Assembly: GCA_003167155.1 (NCBI GenBank)
Contig: PMTY01000172.1
Location: 36,536 to 84,160, forward strand
Reading direction: 5' to 3'
DNA length: 47,625 nucleotides
DNA from: Candidatus Cybelea tumulisoli
GTDB lineage: Bacteria > Vulcanimicrobiota > Vulcanimicrobiia > Vulcanimicrobiales > Vulcanimicrobiaceae
The position numbers and the translations under genes are program-made. Below, piece by piece: positions 23,436 to 31,371 of this stretch (positions within the stretch are counted from its first letter, which is position 1; each line of letters opens with the position of its first letter). The notes beneath the pieces were generated by a model. The model was not told where the DNA came from. It saw only the letters and a list, made by a program, of their open reading frames with translations, and made no database searches.

Positions 23436-24176
23436 TCACTCTGCGGCGGTTTGCAGGCCTCCGCCCACTTCAATTACCGCACCGGTGATAAAATCGCGTT
23501 CTGCGGCGACGAAGAAACGGACTGCATCGGCAACGTCTTCGAAACTGCCCGGCCGGCCGCGCGGATTGTTGGCGCTGCGTTCGTAGGCCTGCCTGCGCGC
23601 GAGCGTCTTTTCGCGAATGTCGCCGGGAGAGACGACGTTGATGGTAATGCCGTGGGCCGCTTCTTCGAGGGCGAGGCACCGCGCAAATGCAACCAGCGCG
23701 CTCTTGGCCGACTGATAGAGCGAGAAGCTGCGGAAGGGACGCGTCTGCTCGGAGCCCAGCATTCCGAAGAAGACGACTCGGCCGAACTTTGCATCGCGCA
23801 TCGCGGGCAGCGTCGCGCGCGCTGCTAGGATCGCGCTTCGCACGTTACCGTCGAACGTCTCCGCATACTCCTCCAGCGTCGTGCGAGCGAAGCGCTTGAC
23901 GACGAGCGGCCCGACGGCGTGCACGAGCGTATCGAATGGACCGTGCTGCCGCACGAGGGCGTCGAGGCTCTTTTCCACACGAGCGGGATCGTCGAGGAAG
24001 TCGACCCTCTCGGCGGATGCGGCGGCGCCGGCGGCTTTGATTGCGGCAAGCGTCGCATCGGGCGGCGTGTTGCGATAGGTGATCGCTACGCCGCTGAAGC
24101 CGTCGCGCGCCAACGACGAAGCGATGCCGGCCGCGAGGCCGGCTGCCGCTCCAGTTACCAGCGCTCGCCTAGGCAG
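23436..24176 (-). CDS. Short-chain dehydrogenase/reductase
   Basis: This NAD(P)-dependent oxidoreductase of the SDR family has the cofactor motif 'ALVTGAAAGLAAGIA' (TGxxxGxG-like), a catalytic 'SLYQSAKSALVAF' (YxxxK) and the C-terminal 'VIEVGGGLQ'. The usual SDR N-terminus begins only a few residues before TGxxxG. The only start there is CTG at 24176 (MPRRALVTG), preceded by GGAGAGG with 4 bases of spacing. The nearest ATG (24230) would add 18 basic residues from the pump gene's other frame. The CTG overlaps the pump's stop by 8 bases. Substrate is not predictable; 3-oxoacyl-ACP reductase-like. Confidence 0.85.
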   Translation of the reverse strand: MPRRALVTGAAAGLAAGIASSLARDGFSGVAITYRNTPPDATLAAIKAAGAAASAERVDFLDDPARVEKSLDALVRQHGPFDTLVHAVGPLVVKRFARTTLEEYAETFDGNVRSAILAARATLPAMRDAKFGRVVFFGMLGSEQTRPFRSFSLYQSAKSALVAFARCLALEEAAHGITINVVSPGDIREKTLARRQAYERSANNPRGRPGSFEDVADAVRFFVAAERDFITGAVIEVGGGLQTAAE

Positions 24177-27100
24177 GCGCCCTCTCCAACGGCTGCGACA
24201 TCTCCGCTTCGATGGCGCGGCGATCGGCACGGCGCTCGAAATAACCGATCCACGTCTCGTAGATCATCGGCACGAGGAAGAGCGTTAGAATCAGCGAGCT
24301 CAAGAGTCCGCCGATGATGACCGTTCCCATCGCCTGGCGCCACTCCCCGCCCTCGGCATAACCCAGCGCGAGCGGCAGCATGCCGAAGATCATCGCGGCG
24401 GTCGTCATGATGATCGGGCGGAAACGCGTGGCCGAGGCTTGCAGCACGGCATCGTGCACGCGCATGCCGCGTTTGACCAGCGTGTTGGAGTAATCGACGA
24501 GCAGAATTCCGTTCTTTGCAACGAGTCCGAAGAGCATGATGACGCCGAGCATCGAGATGATGTTGAGCGACTGGCCTTGGTCCGGCTGCAAGCGCCCCAT
24601 CAGGGCCAGCAGGATCAGTGCTCCGATGATGGCCAGCGGTACCGAGAACATGACGATCAGCGGCTCGAGGAACGACCCGTAGAGGATCACCATCAAGATG
24701 TAGACGAGCATGAACGAAGTGATCAGCGCGATGCCCATGTTTGCAAAGGTCTCTTCCATGAACTGCGAGTTGCCTTGCGACTTGAGGCCGACGCCTTGGG
24801 GAAGAAAGCCCGGCATTTGCATCTTCTTCTGCAACGGTCCGACGACTTGACCGAGCGAGTAGCCGGGAAGGATGTCGCCATACACGTTGACGACGCGCTC
24901 GCGATTGAGGCGCTCGATTTTCGTCGGCGCGGTCGTCCAGCTAAAGCTGGCAACGTCGCCGATGGGCACCAGCGAACCGTCGTTTGCGCGAACCTTCACG
25001 TATTTCAGCGCGTCTTCGGTATTGCGGTCGGCCGCGGGAAACTGCACGCGCACGTCGACCAGGCCCGTCGGCGTGCGCACTTTCGTCGCGACCGCGCCGT
25101 CCACGGCGATGCGGGCGACCGTCGCGACGTCGGACGGGTTGATTCCGAGAAGCTCGCACTTGGCGCGGTCCACGTCCACGTTCATTCGCGGTGCGCCGTT
25201 TTCCGCGCTGGTCTGCACGTTAACGGCACCCGGGACCGTGCGCAGGAACTGCGCGACCTTTTCGGCCGCCGGACCGAGCGACTCGTCGGGACCGGTCAAA
25301 GAGTAGTAGATCGCGGGTCCGTTTTCGTTATCGCCGGCCACGTCGAACTCGGCACCGGGCACCAAGTAGCCAAGCTTACGAACGGATTTGATCGCGTTGT
25401 TGGTATCCTTGATGCGGTTATCTTGCATCTGCGCGTTGAGCTGCGCGTAGTTGCCGCCGGTCACGCTGCTCCACCCCGCAGGCTTGCGCCCGGTGGTGGC
25501 GCTGACGGATTTGATGCCGTCGATCTTCATGATCGCATCTTCTAAGTGGGATACGTAGCCATTCGTAACGGCAATCGGCGTTCCGGGCGGATAGCTGACG
25601 GTCATGCTGATCTCGCCGGTCTGCTGCGCCGGCATGAAGTCGAAGCTCACGGCCCCGAGCGGCAGCATCAGCAGCGCCAGCACGACCGGAAGCGCAAACG
25701 TCGCCACCGTCGTGGATTTCGTCGTGCCAATCGAACGAAGGAAACGCAACGGTCCAAACCGTTCGGCCCGGCGCGAGGCGCGCGGCCTGCGCAAGAGCAT
25801 CCCGGCTGCGTGGGCGAGTGCACAGACGACCAACAAGACGACGTCGACGGCCACGGTCGCCATACCGCCGCCCGCGACCAGTGTGATCGAATTGAGGAGC
25901 AGCGCGAGGCAGACGAAGACCACGAAAGCACCGTGGCGCAATGCGAACGGTAAGAACTTCGAGCGATAGAGCTGCAGTATCGACTCGTACCGGTGGACGA
26001 ACGCATTGAGCAACAACAGCGCCGCGACGAAAATCCCGAGCGCGTTGAGCAGGAACCAGCCCGTGAACGTTCCGATAGCGAACATCGCCGCCGCCAGCAG
26101 GAGCAGTCCGATATCGACGCGCCGGTCGTCGAGCAGTCGCAACCAGGCTGGGGGCGCTTCGGAGCGGCTGAGAACGCTCCACTTTGCGGCCAGCAGCGGC
26201 GTCAGCGTAAAGGAGACGAAGAGCGAGAAGAGCGTGGCGGTTACGACGACCGCGCCGTACTCGCGCAAGTACGCTCCGACGATTCCGGACATGAAGGCGA
26301 TCGGAAGAAAGACGACGACGTCTACCATCGTGATCGCGATGGCCGCGCTGCCGATCTCGGTGCGGCCGGTGATGGCCGCGGTCATTGGATCCAGCCCCAT
26401 ATCTCGATGGCGCGTGATATTCTCGAGAACGACGATCGAGTCGTCCACGAGGATGCCGATGATCAGCGCCAGACCCATCATCGACATCGAGTCGATGTGG
26501 AATCCAAAGAGCCGCATCACGATGAAGGTCGCGAGAATCGAGGTGGGAATCGCGAGAAAGACGACGACGGCGTTGCGCCAGGCGTGGAGAAAGAGCAGCA
26601 TGACGATCGCCGTTAAGATGATGCCCTCGATCAGCGACTGGCCGACGCCCACGAGCATCTTCTGCGTGTAATCAGCCGGCGCGTCGATCTCGTGGAACTG
26701 GAGCTGCGGGAACTGTGTCTGAATCTTCTTGAGTTCGGTTCGCAAGGCCGCAGTCGCTTTGATCTGATCGGCGTCGAGGGTCGGGTTGATCTCCATGTAA
26801 ACGCGCGGGTGGCCGTTGTATGAGGAGATCGTTCGCATCGCGATGTGGCTGTCGTACGCGTTGGCCACGTCGCCGATCTTCAGCGACTTGACGGGGAACT
26901 GGAGCACGGTGATCGGCGAGAGCGGAATGCCCAGCAAATCGTCGGACTTTTCGACGTAATCGTGAATCGCGACGCTGCCCTCACGCGTCGGCTGCGTCAT
27001 GATGCCGCCCGGCACGTTGAGGTTGTTGATCGCGACGGCGTTGAAGATGTCTTCGAGCGTGGCGCTGGTGCCGTCGAGCCGAACCGGGTCGGGCTCGACG

Positions 27101-27657
27101 TGAAACTCGCGAGTGGCCGACCCGTAAACGTCGACGGATTGAACGTTGGGTATCTGCTCGATCAGCGGCGTGATCTCACTGTTGATGAGGTCGGCAATCT
27201 GCGGCTGGGAGAGCGTCGTCGAACTGACGGCCACGTCTAAGAGTGGCGGTTCGGCCTGTCCCGCCTTCGTCACGACCGGCGGATCGAGGTCGGTGGGCAT
27301 GTAGACCCGCGCGATATCCACGCGCCGCTGGACGTCGACCGACGCGAGATTAAGGTCGGTGCCCATCTTGAACTGCACGACGACGATCGCGGTGCCTTCC
27401 TGGGCGTTCGCAGTTAGCTGGTCGAGATGGTCGATGCCGGACATCTGGTCTTCGATCGGCTTGATGACCATTCGCTCCATGTCTTGGGGCGAGGCTCCCG
27501 GATAGCTGGCAAAGACGGCGACGACCGGGAAGTCGGTGTTGGGCGGACTCGAGCTACGGCCGAGCTGAACGAACGAGATGATGCCAAAGATGACCATCGC
27601 GGCGAAGATCGCGATGGTGACCGTCGGACGGGAAAGCGCGAAACGCGTCAACCACAT
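24169..27657 (-). CDS. RND efflux transporter permease (AcrB/HAE1-like) with extra membrane helices
   Basis: The 1162-residue inner-membrane pump uses the proton gradient to export toxic compounds, usually with a membrane-fusion and an outer-membrane partner. Neither partner is in the window. Recognisable parts are the N-terminus 'MWLTRFALSRPTVTI', porter domains, TM4 'ILVDDSIVVLENI' and the C-terminal 'FGLVAKNGILLVDYSN'. Typical HAE1 pumps have about 1030-1050 residues. The excess is between about residues 513 and 645, before TM7, where four additional hydrophobic segments appear. ATG 27657 fits the family start. It is the first gene of a long minus-strand operon. Confidence 0.93.
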   Translation of the reverse strand: MWLTRFALSRPTVTIAIFAAMVIFGIISFVQLGRSSSPPNTDFPVVAVFASYPGASPQDMERMVIKPIEDQMSGIDHLDQLTANAQEGTAIVVVQFKMGTDLNLASVDVQRRVDIARVYMPTDLDPPVVTKAGQAEPPLLDVAVSSTTLSQPQIADLINSEITPLIEQIPNVQSVDVYGSATREFHVEPDPVRLDGTSATLEDIFNAVAINNLNVPGGIMTQPTREGSVAIHDYVEKSDDLLGIPLSPITVLQFPVKSLKIGDVANAYDSHIAMRTISSYNGHPRVYMEINPTLDADQIKATAALRTELKKIQTQFPQLQFHEIDAPADYTQKMLVGVGQSLIEGIILTAIVMLLFLHAWRNAVVVFLAIPTSILATFIVMRLFGFHIDSMSMMGLALIIGILVDDSIVVLENITRHRDMGLDPMTAAITGRTEIGSAAIAITMVDVVVFLPIAFMSGIVGAYLREYGAVVVTATLFSLFVSFTLTPLLAAKWSVLSRSEAPPAWLRLLDDRRVDIGLLLLAAAMFAIGTFTGWFLLNALGIFVAALLLLNAFVHRYESILQLYRSKFLPFALRHGAFVVFVCLALLLNSITLVAGGGMATVAVDVVLLVVCALAHAAGMLLRRPRASRRAERFGPLRFLRSIGTTKSTTVATFALPVVLALLMLPLGAVSFDFMPAQQTGEISMTVSYPPGTPIAVTNGYVSHLEDAIMKIDGIKSVSATTGRKPAGWSSVTGGNYAQLNAQMQDNRIKDTNNAIKSVRKLGYLVPGAEFDVAGDNENGPAIYYSLTGPDESLGPAAEKVAQFLRTVPGAVNVQTSAENGAPRMNVDVDRAKCELLGINPSDVATVARIAVDGAVATKVRTPTGLVDVRVQFPAADRNTEDALKYVKVRANDGSLVPIGDVASFSWTTAPTKIERLNRERVVNVYGDILPGYSLGQVVGPLQKKMQMPGFLPQGVGLKSQGNSQFMEETFANMGIALITSFMLVYILMVILYGSFLEPLIVMFSVPLAIIGALILLALMGRLQPDQGQSLNIISMLGVIMLFGLVAKNGILLVDYSNTLVKRGMRVHDAVLQASATRFRPIIMTTAAMIFGMLPLALGYAEGGEWRQAMGTVIIGGLLSSLILTLFLVPMIYETWIGYFERRADRRAIEAEMSQPLERAPA

Positions 27658-27826
27658 GATGCGAAATCCATTGTTGTTTACTCTACGCTCGGAGCCCGCC
27701 GTCTGTTTCAGGCCCAGGGACGCCCGGCGCATCTTTTCGCCCGGGCGGTCACATTTTCCGGTCCCACTCCGTCAATGGCAGGACGCGGCACGTACCGCAA
27801 ACGTAAAAAGAACGGAGGGGAAACGA

Positions 27827-28219
27827 ATGAAAATCAAGTTGATCAGCGTCTACGTAGACGACCAGGAAAAGGCCCTGCGCTTCTACACCGACACGCTCGG
27901 CTTTATTAAGAAGGGCGATTTCAGCAAGGGGCCGTTTCGCTGGCTGACCGTGGCCTCGCCCGAGGACCCCGACGGAACCGAGCTGCAGCTCGCGCTCAAC
28001 GACAACCCGGCGGCCAAGGCCTACCAGGAGGCGAGGTTCGCGCAGAGCCAGCCCGCCGTCATGTTCTTCACCGACGACATCAAGGGCGACTACGAGCGCA
28101 TCAAGGGGCGCGGCGCCGAGTTCACGATGCCGCCGACCGAGGTGACCGGCTCGACCATCGCCATGCTGAACGACACCTGCGGCAACCTAATCCAGATCTC
28201 CCAGCTAGCCCGCTGGTAG
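27827..28219 (+). CDS. VOC family protein (glyoxalase/bleomycin resistance fold)
   Basis: The 130-residue protein has two beta-alpha-beta-beta-beta modules: 'IKLISVYVDDQEKALRFYTD' to 'GTELQLALND', and 'PAVMFFTDDIKGDYERI' to 'CGNLIQISQL'. ATG 27827 has a strong GGAGGGG 6 bases upstream. Glu in ELQLAL could be a metal ligand; the first His of glyoxalase I is absent. Very similar short VOC proteins are common in actinobacteria and other groups, so transfer is possible. Codons are strongly G/C-ending compared with its flanks. It diverges from the RND pump. Function is unknown. Confidence 0.85.
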   Translation: MKIKLISVYVDDQEKALRFYTDTLGFIKKGDFSKGPFRWLTVASPEDPDGTELQLALNDNPAAKAYQEARFAQSQPAVMFFTDDIKGDYERIKGRGAEFTMPPTEVTGSTIAMLNDTCGNLIQISQLARW

Positions 28220-28495
28220 CCCTAGCGCCGCTGCGGTTTAACGATTAATTCGTAAAGTGAGGACTGCGCTCTGGCTCTCCACGTACAAGATAGGTTCACG
28301 TCATACGGTGCGTCATAATAGGTCAGCGTCGCAACGCGGTCGTGGTAATGTTGAACGTGAACGAATCGGAGGGCGAGCTTTGTTGGCTGCCAGGATAGCG
28401 TACGGGTAGGGTTTCCCACCGGCGCCAACTGACTTGCGTTGGAAGGCGCTGGGGATGTGACGTTAGCATGTGTTTTGCCCCCAAAATCCCCTAAA

Positions 28496-28580
28496 TGCGC
28501 AAGACAGGACTCGAACCTGCACGAGATTGCTCCCGCTAGCCCCTCAAGCTAGTGCGTCTACCAATTCCGCCACTTGCGCA
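28496..28580 (-). tRNA. tRNA-Leu (GAG anticodon)
   Basis: The 85-base minus-strand sequence has a perfect 7-base acceptor stem (TGCGCAA/TTGCGCA). The D-loop GGCGGAATTGGTAGACGC is class II. The anticodon stem CTAGC/GCTAG encloses loop TTGAGGG, anticodon GAG. A long variable arm is present, and the T-arm has GGTTCGAGTCC. No 3' CCA is encoded. It lies between dppC and the VOC gene. Confidence 0.95.
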
Positions 28581-28624
28581 GGGAGGGCTTTGAGCGTTTG
28601 GGCCCGCCGGCCGTCCGGCCCTGC

Positions 28625-29560
28625 CTAGCGCATGTTGGGGTCGAGGGCGTCGCGTAATCCGTCGCCGATATAGTTGATCGCCAAAACGGTCACCAGAATG
28701 CACAGACCCGGGAAGACGGCCGCCCACCATGCGATCTGCAGATCGCTTTGAGCGTTCGAGAGCATGCTGCCCCAGGAAGCCGTCGGCGGCTGGATGCCCA
28801 GCCCTAAAAAGGAGAGCGTCGACTCTAAGACGATGACGCCCGCGACGTCGAGCGTCGCCTGAACGATGATTGGGGCGACCGCATTGGGCAGAAGGTGGCG
28901 AAAGATGATGCGGGCGTCGTTATTGCCGACCGCTCGCGCGGCTTCGGCAAACTCGCGCTCGCGCAAACTCAGAAACGAGGCCCGCACCAAGCGAGCGACG
29001 CCGGGCCACGAGAGCGCGCCGATGATGATCACGATCACACCGAAACTCAACGCCGCCTTGGACGATGTCGCCGCCACGATCGCCGTCAGCACGAGCAGCA
29101 ACGGCAGCAGCGGAATAGAAAGGAAGACGTCCGTGAGGCGCATCAGCGCATAGTCGATCCAACCGCCGTAATATCCGGCAATCGCACCGAGCACCGTGCC
29201 GATGAGCACCTCCATGAGCACGGCGAAGAGACCGACGGTTAGCGAGATGCGCGCGCCGAAGAGCAGTCGCGAGAGTAAGTCGCGCCCGACCTCGTCGGTT
29301 CCCAGCGGATGCCCCCAGCAGAGCGACTTGTCTTGAAAGCACGGCGGCAGCGGCGTACCGTTCCAATGCGGCACCGCCGCAGTCCCGTTATCGATGAAGT
29401 CGGGGTTGAACGGAGAGACCTGTCGGGCAAAGACGGCGGCGAGCACCATCAGCGTCAGCACCGCGACGCCGGCGATCGCAAGTTTGTGCCGGCGGAAGCG
29501 CGTCCAAAACGTTACTTTGGAGTACGGAAGTTCTTGTTCGACGATCGCCGCGGCGGACAT
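28625..29560 (-). CDS. dppC: Dipeptide/oligopeptide ABC transporter permease DppC
   Basis: The 311-residue inner-membrane permease has the DppC/OppC N-terminal extension (OppC_N), the family motif 'HPLGTDEVGRDLLSRLLFGARISL' and the ATPase-contact loop 'EFAEAARAVGNNDARIIFRHLLPN'. The ATG at 29560 overlaps the dppB stop by one base (TGATG), so translation is coupled. No substrate-binding protein or ATPase gene follows; a tRNA comes next. It should act with DppB in peptide, amino-acid or nickel uptake. Confidence 0.92.
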   Translation of the reverse strand: MSAAAIVEQELPYSKVTFWTRFRRHKLAIAGVAVLTLMVLAAVFARQVSPFNPDFIDNGTAAVPHWNGTPLPPCFQDKSLCWGHPLGTDEVGRDLLSRLLFGARISLTVGLFAVLMEVLIGTVLGAIAGYYGGWIDYALMRLTDVFLSIPLLPLLLVLTAIVAATSSKAALSFGVIVIIIGALSWPGVARLVRASFLSLREREFAEAARAVGNNDARIIFRHLLPNAVAPIIVQATLDVAGVIVLESTLSFLGLGIQPPTASWGSMLSNAQSDLQIAWWAAVFPGLCILVTVLAINYIGDGLRDALDPNMR

Positions 29561-30534
29561 CAATCGTACTTCACGCGCGGATCGAGCCACGCGTACACGA
29601 CGTCGGCGAGAAGGTTGGAGAAAACGACGAGAAATGCCACGAGGATAAGGTACCCCATGAGCAATGCGAGGTCGCTCTGCGTCAGCGCGTTGATGAAGAG
29701 CCGGCCCATCCCCGGCCAAGCAAAGATCGTCTCGGTAACGATGGCGCCCGCGACCAGGCCCGGCAGCGAGAGCGCTGTGACGGTGACGACGGGTATCAGC
29801 GCGTTCTTCAGGCCGTGCTTGTACAGAATCGTTCTGAACGAAAGTCCCTTGGCCGCCGCCGTCCGCATGTAGTCCGTGCCCAGAACCTCCAAGAGCGAGG
29901 ACCGCATGAACCGGCTAAAAAGCGCGATCTGCAGCAACGAGAGGACGACGGCCGGCAAAATCAGGTGCACGAGCCGATCACCGAAGTCGAAGCTGTCACT
30001 GCTCGAGATGCTGGCTGACGGCAGCTGGATCAGATAGCCCCCGGGGAGCGGAATGCCGTGGACCGCAAACGCGAGCTGCATCATGAGGGCGAACCAGAAG
30101 ACCGGCATCGATTGTCCGAAAAATGCGAAGGTCGTGATCGCATAATCGAGCGCGGAGTAACGATAGACCGCCGAGACGATGCCGGCGCTGATGCCGACCA
30201 GGATCGCGATGAAGAGCGAAGCGCCCATCAACTCCAGCGTCGCTGGGAAGCGCTCGATCAGCGCTTGAAAGACGGGCTCCGAGTTGCTCGTCGAGTACCC
30301 CATGTCGCCGGTCAAAATGTGTCCGAGCCACTTGAGGTATTGGATCGGCACCGGCTGGTCGAGGCCCATGTTGTGTTTGAGGCGCGCAATGTCCGCCGCC
30401 GTAATATGCGGATTCTGCAGGTAAGGCGCCAGGGGTCCACCCGGCATGTTGTAGAGGATGCCGTAAAGGATGACGGAGATGGCCAGCAGCAGCGGAATTG
30501 ACTGAAGCGTCCGCCGCACGACATAGGTGAACAA
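29560..30534 (-). CDS. dppB: Dipeptide/oligopeptide ABC transporter permease DppB
   Basis: The 324-residue permease has six membrane helices. It starts 'MFTYVVRRTLQSIPLLLAISV' in the usual DppB manner and contains 'YMRTAAAKGLSFRTILYKHGLKNALIPV', the loop that contacts the ATPase. It lies 9 bases after the kce gene and overlaps dppC by one base. This links peptide or amino-acid uptake to the kam/kce genes. The cognate DppA, DppD and DppF must be encoded elsewhere. Confidence 0.92.
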   Translation of the reverse strand: MFTYVVRRTLQSIPLLLAISVILYGILYNMPGGPLAPYLQNPHITAADIARLKHNMGLDQPVPIQYLKWLGHILTGDMGYSTSNSEPVFQALIERFPATLELMGASLFIAILVGISAGIVSAVYRYSALDYAITTFAFFGQSMPVFWFALMMQLAFAVHGIPLPGGYLIQLPSASISSSDSFDFGDRLVHLILPAVVLSLLQIALFSRFMRSSLLEVLGTDYMRTAAAKGLSFRTILYKHGLKNALIPVVTVTALSLPGLVAGAIVTETIFAWPGMGRLFINALTQSDLALLMGYLILVAFLVVFSNLLADVVYAWLDPRVKYD

Positions 30535-30543
30535 TCGGCGGCG

Positions 30544-31371
30544 TTATTGCGGCATCGGCAGACCGAGGACCTTCCGGGCGTGCTCGGGCGTGGCGATGGT
30601 ACGGCCGGCCTCAGTGGCAAGTCGAGCGACGCGCGCCACGAGCTCCTCGTTGCGAGCCAGCCGCCCGCGACTGTAATAGAGATTGTCCTCCAGCCCCACT
30701 CGGACGTGACCGCCCATCGCAATGGCGGCCATCGCCATGGGAAGCTGGCGTTTTCCAATGCCTGCGACCGACCACGTGCAGCCCTCGGGAAGGTCGTCGA
30801 CGAGATCGCAGAGATTCTGGACCGTCGCTTCCAAACCGCCCGGCACCCCGAGTACGAAATCCACGTGTTGCGGGAGCATCAGCACGCGCTCTTTGGCGAG
30901 GCGGCGCGCGTTGGCAAGGTGGCCCTTGTCGAAAATTTCGAGCTCGGGGCGCACCCCGTACTCATTCATCTTCTTCAAGAGACCGCGCATGATCGGGAAA
31001 CTGTTCTCAAAAATGTCGTCGCCGAAGTTGACGCTTCCACAGGTGAGGGTCGCCATCTCAGGGCGCAACTCGAGTACGCTCGAGCGCTCCTGCGGCGTCA
31101 TCCCGATCGCGCCGCCGGTAGAGAACTGCACGATGAGATCGCTCGATTGACGAATCGCCTCGTACGCTTGACCAAAGCGTTCCAGGCTATGCGTGTTGCT
31201 GCCGTCGTCGTTGCGGCAATGGACGTGCAGAATCGAGGCGCCGGCCTCGCGTACCAGCCGGGCTGTCTCTCCAAGAAGTTGCGGCGTGTACGGCAAATGC
31301 GGCGTCTGTTCGGGCCGGATCTCCGCTCCAACGGGTGCGCACGTGATGATCAGAGGGTCCATGGCGCTCAT
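30544..31371 (-). CDS. kce: BKACE family protein (3-keto-5-aminohexanoate cleavage enzyme, Kce-like)
   Basis: The 275-residue TIM-barrel enzyme cleaves a beta-keto acid with acetyl-CoA. In lysine fermentation the substrate is 3-keto-5-aminohexanoate. Visible family marks are 'ITCAPVGAE', the zinc-binding HVH in 'ASILHVHCRNDDG', 'VQFSTGGAIGMTP', 'RPELEIFDKGHLANA' and 'HVRVGLEDNLYY'. The BKACE family covers many substrates, so the lysine assignment rests mainly on its neighbours. Its ATG overlaps the KamC-like stop by 4 bases; dppB follows after 9 bases. Confidence 0.85.
   Translation of the reverse strand: MSAMDPLIITCAPVGAEIRPEQTPHLPYTPQLLGETARLVREAGASILHVHCRNDDGSNTHSLERFGQAYEAIRQSSDLIVQFSTGGAIGMTPQERSSVLELRPEMATLTCGSVNFGDDIFENSFPIMRGLLKKMNEYGVRPELEIFDKGHLANARRLAKERVLMLPQHVDFVLGVPGGLEATVQNLCDLVDDLPEGCTWSVAGIGKRQLPMAMAAIAMGGHVRVGLEDNLYYSRGRLARNEELVARVARLATEAGRTIATPEHARKVLGLPMPQ

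Noticed and set aside
28222-28428. Minus-strand frame of 68 codons next to tRNA-Leu, open back into the tRNA
   Set aside because: The only start is a TTG with no ribosome site, and the frame upstream is non-coding tRNA. It has a weak resemblance to the end of an exported beta-sandwich domain, so a decayed remnant is possible, but nothing firm supports a gene.
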